Shown here one piece after another: positions 55,697 through 64,000 of a stretch of 64,000 bases of DNA. The DNA is from Xylocopa sonorina (Eukaryota; Arthropoda; Insecta; Hymenoptera; Apidae), in assembly GCF_050948175.1 (NCBI RefSeq), contig NC_135194.1, forward strand, positions 15,926,033 to 15,990,032, in the 5' to 3' direction. Numbering within the stretch: the stretch's first letter is position 1; every line of letters begins with the position of its first letter. Position numbers and translations under genes: made by a program. The notes beneath the pieces are model-generated. The model was not told the origin of the DNA. It ran no database searches and saw only the letters and a list, made by a program, of their open reading frames with translations.

Positions 55697-56502
55697 TCAA
55701 ATAACATTTAAGCAATCTTCAATGATCTCAAACATCGGGTAATATTTTCCTGTTCTCCTTGCAATTTGTTCTGCAGTATCTCCGCTTGAATTTATCAATC
55801 TAGGATTCGTATCCGGATGCAACAAAAGAAGTTGCAGGGCAGGAGAGTTATGAGAGCTTGCGGATACTAAATGCAAAGGTGTCTGATCTCCTTTACTTTT
55901 GGCATTTATATCTGCCCCATTAGCAATTAAAACTGCTGCACATTCAACATTATTCCAGCAGCATGCAGAATGTAATGGTTGCCACTCATCCATAGTTTTT
56001 GCATCTATTTGCGCACCTGCTTGAAGCAGATACTATAAAGGAAATATAAAGGAAAGGGACAATGAATTTAATTATAATTAGTGAGATTATCAATAACTGT
56101 TATAAAACTAATATTTTTACCTCCACAATTTCTACGTGGTTACCATAACATGCTCTATGCAATGGAGTATAACCATCCTTATCTGTGCATTCGAGTAAAA
56201 AAGGATTTGTTATTATTAATTTTTTTACTTTATCCAGATCACCATTCTCTGCTGCCGTAAGAATTTCTTTTGCATCGGGTTCTATGAAGAAAATAAATTG
56301 CGGTATTGGGTCAGTCGCTGAGACTTGCGGTACGCACAAAAATCATCAACTAACCCTTCGCATTACGGTTAGCTTCTACTCCGTCATCGTCATCTTCCCA
56401 AGCACTCACTTGCATATGTTCACCTCGTGGTTTATTTAGCATTTCATCACGGATTGCTTCCAAATCCATCAATTTATCGCTTTCATCTTCAGATGACGAC
56501 AT
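55697..56502 (-). CDS. ANKRD49: Ankyrin repeat domain-containing protein 49
   Basis: Small ankyrin-repeat protein; vertebrate ANKRD49 is nuclear or cytoplasmic and linked to germ-cell expression, with no catalytic role known. Minus exons 56502-56355, 56281-56121, 56032-55697; 214 aa against 239 in human. An acidic N terminus with a WEDDDD stretch (about 35-40) is followed by about four ankyrin units: EILTAAENGDLDKVKKLI, DKDGYTPLHRACYGNHVEIV, DEWQPLHSACCWNNVECAAV and KGDQTPLHLVSASSHN. The C terminus (AEQIARRTGKYYPMFEIIED) matches the family end, which separates it from generic ankyrin proteins. The third acceptor falls between repeats. The exon 1 donor GTTAGT is weaker than usual but is the only one giving the right phase. 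It lies back to back with RSPH9, only 229 nt between start codons. Confidence 0.9.
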
Positions 56503-56731
56503 ATTTATTTTGTATAAAATTAATTAATTGGCAGGCAAATGTCAACCCAACGTGCTTCGTTTCACCGCGTACAGTAGAGATCCATCTGTTGGAGTACGAG
56601 CACACTGCTCTTATGGCACGAATTAAATTTCACTACGCTTTCGAAAGATATGAAAATCATCTCCTATTTTCGATTGTTTTTAAAACGTTTTAACATTATT
56701 TAACGTCTATGACACAATACATAAAAAAGAG
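56503..56731. promoter_or_regulatory. Compact divergent ANKRD49 / RSPH9 promoter
   Basis: Only 229 nt separate the two divergent start codons, so both 5' UTRs and any shared promoter must fit here. No specific motif is claimed. Confidence 0.6.
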
Positions 56732-57802
56732 ATGGAATGTCAGAAACTTTTGGAAACTGTGGATATCTTCGGTTACGCCGGTGTTTGCATCGGAATAGAA
56801 AATTCACAGCTGTTGCAAAATTCGCTGATAATATTGCAACAAGAAAATCACTTCCGAAAGTGTTATTATTGGGGCAGAATCTATGGAGCTCGAAATGATT
56901 ATCATATTGCATTTGGTTTCCAAAAAGATTGTATGAACGATCAAGTCTATTACTATAGGTAAGCTAATTAAATGAATTATAATTTAACAAGGGATATTAT
57001 AAACTTTTAATATTTCAATTAGTACGGACGGATTAAATTGGCTATTGCTACCAAAGGCAAATAAATGCGCACGATTCTTAACGCCCCTTGCAATTAACAA
57101 GTTTGAGGGTGATCCTTCTATAGTTACTAACGTTTATAACGCTAATCCGCCGTTCCCGCCAAACGAAGATCCTAAGAAATATTATGACGTAAATTGAACG
57201 CAATTATTGAACATAGCTTTTTGATTTCGTAAAAAGAGAATGTTTGAAAAGTGATAATTTTTAATATACTAGGGCCGTATACCACGAGAATTGAAAGAAG
57301 AAGATAGACTTGCCGCTACGATAGAAATAATTAGAGAAGACGCCGTAACAATTCCTCGTGGTGCATGGTTCAAATGTCCTAATGGTGATATTATTGAAAA
57401 CTTGGGTTTTGAGGGACTGGATGCTGCAGATGCTTTACATTTAAAATCTTATTTACACGCACGCCCACCTCAGCAAAAATGGAATACAAATCTACTTATG
57501 AGGCCTGATTACAATTACGCGATAGATTTTCTAGACACAATTGATTTAGATGTTCCACAAGGTAGTGGGGTATTAGAAGATTTCAAATAAGAATCCTAAG
57601 GTTAGTTTTTTAACTTTTTATGACACAATAATTTTTTCCAGGATCTTGGAATTTACAATTTTTACTTGGCAAGCGATTAGTAATTTTACATAGTCTTCTT
57701 TGGCCTGGTATGACTTTTTATCATAAATTAAGTACTCCACATTATGGATCTCTTTATTTTGGGCATGGGAAAAGGAATATGGATGTAGTTTTTATGGTAT
57801 AA
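56732..57802 (+). CDS. RSPH9: Radial spoke head protein 9 homologue
   Basis: Component of the radial spoke head of motile 9+2 axonemes; in an insect this most likely means sperm flagella. Exons 56732-56958, 57023-57188, 57273-57561, 57642-57802; every junction keeps phase and gives about 280 aa before the stop at 57800 (human 276). Recognisable blocks: YYWGRIYGARNDYHIAFG, STDGLNWLLLPKA, KFEGDPS, KEEDRLAATIEIIREDA, IPRGAWFKCPNG, FEGLDAADALHLKSYLH, GSWNLQF, and the terminal LLWPGMTFYHKLSTPHYG with GHGKRNMDVVFMV, all at family positions. ATG 56732 is the first in frame and aligns with the family start region. A poly(A) signal AATAAA lies at 57813, just beyond the stop, implying either a very short 3' UTR or use of a later signal. 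Confidence 0.93.
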
Positions 57803-58290
57803 TAGCTATCATAATAAAAACTGACGAATTTTAATTCTTGTTTCCTTCTTTTTAAAGTTAATTATATATGATTATTCTGTTCGATCTTTTTCTGTTTTCT
57901 ATGGTAACCAAATATTTATTGTGGCATTTAATCTCAATCTTTATACATTTAATTCGTGATATATTATAACCCTTTTTTAAGTTTATAAGTAACAACAGGT
58001 CTAAAAATGAAATGAATTAAGGGAACAACTGTTAGACTAAAATTTTCAGCATCTTGAATCGTGACGCGTAAGTTGTTCGTGTAAGGTTATAAATGTTTTA
58101 TATATTTTTATGCTAGCGTAGTAAAACTGTATGCCATTTAAAGGTAATCGTAATTGTGCTTTTATTTTTTAATAAAACTTGATATACATATGCTAAATTA
58201 ATTATTAATTGTTATTTTGTTACATGTGAATAGGAATTAAAATTCGTGCTTGGTCGCGCCTCCTTTGTGAACGAGGTTTGTCTGTAAACT
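57803..58290. other. RSPH9 3' flank
   Basis: AT-rich, with AATAAA-type signals at 57813 and near 58171. No coding exon. GC content rises sharply at about 58250, where the next transcription unit seems to begin. Confidence 0.5.
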
Positions 58291-58451
58291 AGTTCGTTCG
58301 CCCCCAGGCGTAAGATGGCAGTAGTGTTTCGCTCGAGGACGGTGAATTTGAACGCACAAGCGCAGTGACCGGCGTACTCGAGTGAAGTGTTGTTGCAAGT
58401 GCTTGGGATTCGTATTCCGACAGATTTCTCCAGGATATTTCGCCGTTAACG
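58291..58451 (+). other. Probable first non-coding exon of a downstream gene, with a uORF
   Basis: GC- and CpG-rich stretch ending in a strong 5' splice site (TTAACG followed by GTGAGT at 58452). It holds a complete 17-codon open frame, ATG 58315 to TGA 58366, in the context AAGATGG. No protein family is recognised. I infer the 5' UTR exon of a gene whose coding exons lie beyond the window; the 5' limit is a guess from composition. Confidence 0.4.
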
Positions 58452-61400
58452 GTGAGTGAAACCCTTTTCTATCGTTTTCGATACTTCTTATTTATCGGCG
58501 TGACAATTTTCGTACGGTAATTCGCATTACTTCGACTTTGAATGGAAAGTTTGATAACGGCGGCGTGTCGCCGGGTGACGCCGGTTCCTATGAAAACGTA
58601 TTTCATAGCACGTGGATCGTAACGATCCCTGGATAAACGTATCAGAATCCTGTTGCTCTTTGAAACCCTGTGCCTCCGCGGATATTCGATTTTTCGTATC
58701 AGCACGTTTTCTGATCGCGATGCTCAATAGAGTAGAAATTTTTTTCACGTTGACAGGCGGCGTCGGGTATCTGCCTGCTTCCACGCGAATTACGCGTCGT
58801 CTGACGTTACTAAATTTTTCCAAATCTTCTCGGTAATTATAAATCGATAGAACAGATATAAACCGATATTCGATCTGTATCAAACTTTCCAAGATGGATG
58901 TTAACTGATTGCGAGACAGACTTTTGCGCTACAATTTGTGCAAGCACTACTTCGTCTTTCAAGTCGTGATAATGTTATAGTATAATATATATTTTCTGAA
59001 CTCCGACTAACATACTATCATCGTCGAAGCAACAACCTTAGAGTACCGCACAACGTTGTAGGAACAAAGTCATCTGCCATTTATTGTGGTTTGTACTTAT
59101 ATTTTTATTTCGAATTCCAAGTACAATATACGACGCGAAGTTGCTCGCTTCAAGGTTAGCTAGGTCAAAGAGAGTTACGGATGTGTCGTCGCTGGACGGA
59201 GAAGTAGCATTTTCTTTGAACTAAGGTCTGCAGGATTCACATAAATAGAGCCTATTTTCTTATCTAATATTCTGTTTAATTCGCGAAACTGTAAGTTATT
59301 ATATATCAATATTTTTTCGCAGTCTTTCGGATTGGATCGGAACAGTACAGTGAATTAAAAGGTGGATGTAGCGTTTATACGGATGTAATAGACCGTGAAG
59401 TTGCTGGTGCAACGGCCGAGTACTCGCGATGCTCGCCAGACGGAAAATCTCTATTTAATCCTCCGATTTTGGACGATCGTATCGGTTCGCCGCAGGATCA
59501 TCTCCGGAGAGGATATTCTTGTTGAACGAATTTCAATTTGGTTCCTGTGGCTTTGACATTGGCCGCGTGGTGTACGCGTGTACCTCTTCCTTCCCGATAC
59601 CGAGATTTATTTTCGTGCGACGAAGAAATCAATGACGAAGCCGATAACCTCTCCTCGCGTGTCGCGCCCCTACGAACCCCTCTGGTTCTCTTCTATCTGA
59701 TTCGTATGCACGGCCGTACATGTGCAACCGTGTAGTCGATTCTGTGCACGGACCGCGAGTTCCGGTTCCTATTCGAGTAGTATCCTCTGTGTCCCCGGCG
59801 TACACCTTCTTTCTCCTCGTCGACGACTTTCGTGTCGCCGAGCTGAAACATTGTTCTTCTTCCTATTCGAAAAAAATGACAAGATTAACAAATAGCTGTA
59901 CTACTCACTCTACACGTCGCGATTAGAGGAACTTGGTGCGGAGAAAGGAATAAAATATCGTGTCCAGATGCGGTTAAGCCAGGATCGTTGGGACTCCTCG
60001 TTGCTTTATGACGAACGCGAGTTCGTTCGAAGATTGTGGTTTTACGCGGAACGATAACGTTTGCGTTTGCGTCGAATTCTTACGGTTCTCACTCGCGGCG
60101 AGTTCGATTCGGTTACTCTCGGATTCGACTGTACATCGAACACCGGTTATCGACCCTCCCCTCGACACGCTTAGTCGCTCCTTTTTTAATAGTTCACCGC
60201 GATCGAGGCGAAATCTCGCGTAACGGGATTTAGAGTAAACCGTAAAAAGGCTCGTGGAAACGTCACGGCATTGACTTTCTTTGTTCCGCTAGCGTAAACT
60301 CCGGTTTCCCGGTTTACGTTTCGAAACGTTCACAGCTGACGAGAAGATGCGAGCGTACGTATGGGGCGTGTTAGTGAATTAATAAAGAAAAGACAGGAAA
60401 AGGAGCACGTGAAACGTCTCGGGGTTTCGAGGCGCTGGCGTAATTTGTTGTACGGTTGGTTAAATTTGTTCAAACTTAACGTGGCTCCGTCGTAGCCGTG
60501 TAATTAAGTATCAGATACGTGTCAAACACAACTCTCGAATGACTCATTAACGTTCAAGTTAAGCGAGTCCGGCGTCTTTTATACCGGCCGTACAGTCGTA
60601 TTATTGATCATGGTACGATCGTATCTCGGGCAGTAATTCTCAACCATTGTTACGCGATAAACATTGTTCGATACCGATTTCTTTCGTTTTACCGGTATCT
60701 TTACAGCCTGACGGTCGGTTTTCTCCTTTTCATTTAGGCAAATAACTCGCAGTTTGTCTTGTCTTCGTCTTTGGAGCAAAACGGTCACGAAACAGTGGTT
60801 CGATTTGGACGCGATTACGCGGGTAGTACAAGTATTCTCCGAGTTTCTGCAAAACGGTGTACCAGACAGTGGTTCTCACGGGGTCCGTGATCAGGGCAAT
60901 TAGGTCGAATGGAAAGCGTGATGAAGGGCTATAAACGCGTGAGAACCGCCCGCTTAAGGCGCGAGAACTGGTTCTGGGTTGATCGCGGGCATCTTCGTTC
61001 CCAAGGCCCTCTTCTCGATGTTAAACACGGCAGAGATGTTACGAGCTCCTTGGACTGGCTGAAATTAAACGTCGGGGACAAGGAGCCTCGAGGACCGCCT
61101 TTTCTCGAACCTCCCTTCGTCCATTCGTAACGCGTACCCTTTCTTTTCTCCTCTTCCTCTTTCTCCATCGGCCACCGCTATCTTCTCCAACTTTTTCTCT
61201 TTCTCTTCCCTTACCATAACCCTCCCCTTCCCTCCCCCGCTCCCCGACCGTCGTCGTTCACTTTCTTTTACTCGATTTGCTTTGTTTCATCGTCGTCTTC
61301 TTCCTCTTCTCCTTTTCCGACTGCCTACCTGGCGAACGTTACGAAACGTTTCGATCGTTTTAGATTCGAGTTTGGTATTTCAACGAGAGAAAAAAAGATG

Positions 61401-64000
61401 TTCAACCGTGCGTGTTGAGCGATCGGGCCCGCGAAACAATCGCCTAGCTATTCATTCCTCCGTCGCTATTCGAGTTTTCGCTAGTTTGTCTTTTTTTTCA
61501 ACGACCACCGATGTTTCGAGTTGCCGCATGAAATTTTCAGAGTAATTCAATAAGAAAATATAGCTGGACACATGCACGTGCATCGACAATTCTTACTGAA
61601 AGTCCTCGGAGGTGTCCAACATTTTCTAAAGGCAGAACGAAAAGGCAGAGGCCGTGTGTATCGGTCGGGCATCACGTGCACCCGGAGTGATTCTCTTCCA
61701 TGCCGTGGCTCCGTTGTCAAGTGGACAATATCTTCTCGTGTTACAACAATGTTACCGTTGCCGAACAAAACGACGCTCTCCGATGTTTCCTCTTGCGTGC
61801 CTCCATCGTGTTCGCCAACATTCTGTCCTACCGTGGCGGTCGAGATATCCGCGTTATAATTTATTGCGTCACTCGCATCAGCGAAAATCTCGCTAAGTCC
61901 CATCGTTCCAGCTCTTTATCTCGCGCTCTCCGCTGAGATTTAAACGGTTACCAAAAGAATAGAAAACAGCTTCTAAAGATCTCCGTATCTCTTTCATCTT
62001 TCTTAAAGAGAACGGTACTCGTGCTCCAAAACCAGTAGTTATACGCTGTTTCTCTTTTTACGCCTTATTCGACGAATAATTCGGTCTGGGAAGCTTTCCT
62101 GTGAGTCAGTGCATATCAGTTCATTTCACCGAATCGTTCTATTTCTATGCTTCGTCTTATTGCAGTCGATGATACGATAAGTGCTCGATTGCGAGTCCTT
62201 TTATGCCCCGCTATCAGTGTCCAGAGGAGTCGATCATGGAAGAGGCTTAATGGAAAAGAGGGTCGGAGTGGAGTGCATTAATTCGCTATTAGGAAGCTAA
62301 GAACTTCCTCGCAGGGTGGTGGTGTACACGATTGTGTATACCACGATTATACGTGCCTTTTTCACAGATTCTCAAACGTAGCATATACTCTCCTGAATCC
62401 TTTCTTTGCAGACAAATCGCACGTGGAACAGTGACAATGTTTCTTGCGTTCGTGCTCGATTCAATGGATAGCGGTTCATTGTCGACAGGATCTTACAAGA
62501 ACAGGCGTAACGTCCAAAAACAACTTTTCCTCGAGCATGATGGCCAGGACAATGCGCGATTCTTTGGTCGTCAACGATTCCACCCTCCTCGATTCTTCGT
62601 CCGATCTGCTCCGTTTCAGAGGGAATGGTGCTGCTGTCCGCTCGATTCGGCTGTTGGCGAGCCTTCGTTCAGAAGTAATATTCTCCGGGTAGATTTTCGG
62701 CTCGATCGGGCACATAGATTAGAAGAGCGTCGCATACACTTGCACGTGGGTCGCGAACGCGCCTTTATTCTTCGCAAAGCAGGGAGCCGCCGGGGATAGA
62801 TGGATGACTGTATACGCGAGGGCTTCTAGTGGCTAGAAGAGTGAGAAAGAGAGAGAGGGATTCGGGAAAGGGGGAGTATGGGGGTTATGGGGGCACGTTC
62901 ACACAAAACGGCCATCATAGGCCGTGGCAGCTGTTCACCATCCGTGCCCTACTCTCTACACTGCTCTCTCTCCCGCATTCTTAGCTCGGCTTATAGCCTC
63001 GCCCTTCATCTCCCTCCGTGCTTTCATGCTGATCGTACAAAAGTTCCTAGCTTCTGTACAACCTTTACGTACCCACCTCTCCTCGTCTCGACTCTTTCCT
63101 TCTCTCTGGCTTCCTCTCGATATTTACAGCCAGACTTTCTTCCGACGTCTTCTCCCCCGAACGGGGTTGCGTCCGTGTCACGTACAATTAACGGATCTGT
63201 CCCTTTACGCGTATGCCACGTGTTACGTGTATACAGGTAGTATACGTTTACCCGTGGCTCGTGGTCGTGACTCGTCGGTAAGGGTAATCCAAGTGTCCTG
63301 AAAGGATGATGGTCACGTTTATTACGTAATCGTGGACACGTGGTATCGACGTTGCTCGTTCGTATTTGCTTGGCCGAACATGAATCTCGTGCCCGGCAGA
63401 CAGAATACACATTTCTCTGCTTCGTGTCTCGAGGATCCCCGATGATTGACGGACTCGTTCCACTCGAGACAGGTCTCCGAATCGTACAGGCATAGAATTT
63501 GGTGTACACGCATAGGATTCGTCTGGGATTCGACAGAGCTGCTAGGATCGATGGACTCTCGTTACTATCCAAACAACATTTCTCTCAACTCCGTTTTCTT
63601 CACCGACGAGCTTCGCGTAGAAACGACCCGGTATTTTCGCGTATTGTCGGATAGAACCACGGGTAATGTGAATCGTACCTCCGCGCCCACGCCTCGTCTC
63701 TTTATTCAACTTCCATTCTGGCTTTGTGAACCGTAACACGCGAAATATTCCGACGAACGCGAGGCGAACTTTGCGTTCCTTGTGAGCCTATGCTCCTCGT
63801 GCCACTACGTCGGCGACGTTGTTGGCCGGGTAATATCGCTGTTTGCTCGAACGGGAGACGAGCAGAAGAGGGCCCCCGGTGGCTGGTGTGCGAGACTGCG
63901 CGTCTTTGTGTGCGCGACGCTTGAAAAGCCGCCTTCAAGAGCCAACACGGTAGCTACATAATGGATTAAGCCACGTCCCCGTTGACGAGCCACGGACCGA
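58452..64000. other. Gene-free 5.5 kb, probable large first intron
   Basis: No frame here has both a family resemblance and splice support. The DNA is richer in CpG than the rest of the window, with pyrimidine-rich tracts at 61135-61330 and GA-rich tracts at 62840-62880. The longest frames (62332-62799 plus, 63024-63572 minus) have compositions typical of chance frames in CpG-rich DNA. It may contain regulatory elements or a far-upstream promoter of a gene outside the window. Confidence 0.45.

Noticed and set aside
62332..62799. 155-codon plus-strand open frame
   Set aside because: It has no family resemblance, its composition is typical of CpG-rich non-coding DNA, and overlapping frames of similar length exist on the other strand.
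63024..63572. 182-codon minus-strand open frame near the window end
   Set aside because: Arg/Ser/Thr-rich chance frame with no recognisable domain and no supporting splice or start context.

Overview
The window is nuclear DNA of an insect, most likely a hymenopteran and probably a bee. Every gene is split by GT-AG introns, many only about 66-110 nt long. Intergenic DNA is AT-rich with many TA, CA and GA microsatellites, and the proteins read as single-copy arthropod orthologues of conserved animal genes. There is no operon, CRISPR, prophage or recognisable viral element. Naming a species would need a database search.

Layout: focal adhesion kinase (+, 370-8136); cohesion factor DSCC1 (-, 10444-12065); Elongin C (+, 13355-14259); BLOC-1 subunit 2 (-, 15348-15845); UDP-galactose 4-epimerase (-, 16485-18035); a CCDC85-family coiled-coil protein (+, 21201-23214); a THIK/KCNK13-like two-pore potassium channel (+, 24208-26216); PRDM10 (-, 27720-31532); a CCDC191-like coiled-coil protein (+, 32418-34864); a ZDHHC23-like palmitoyltransferase with an altered DHHC motif (-, 35464-36789); LYST/mauve, the largest gene (+, 40500-55109, 32 coding exons recovered); ANKRD49 (-, 55697-56502); RSPH9 (+, 56732-57802). 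The last 5.5 kb has no convincing coding exon and looks like the start of a large first intron behind a probable non-coding exon near 58.3-58.45 kb.

I rebuilt the exon chains by hand. At each junction I checked splice dinucleotides, reading phase and continuity with the known family. Every chain closes in frame from start to stop: FAK 1717 aa, DSCC1 390, Elongin C 122, BLOC1S2 165, GALE 352, CCDC85 415, KCNK13-like 423, PRDM10 1002, CCDC191-like 679, ZDHHC 299, LYST 3434, ANKRD49 214, RSPH9 270. The N termini of FAK and LYST are the least certain parts.

The neighbours do not form one pathway; this is ordinary animal gene order. Two genes (BLOC1S2, LYST) act in endolysosomal and pigment-granule trafficking, and two (CCDC191-like, RSPH9) have centriole or cilium links. 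The items most worth a second look are the non-canonical EYHC active site, a very large tyrosine-motif exon and a repeat tail in FAK, a candidate in-frame acidic cassette exon in Elongin C, a 66-nt stop-free intron and tandem donors in LYST, a nested GGCGCCATCT inverted repeat in the DSCC1/Elongin C divergent promoter, and a 306-bp MITE-like element upstream of LYST.
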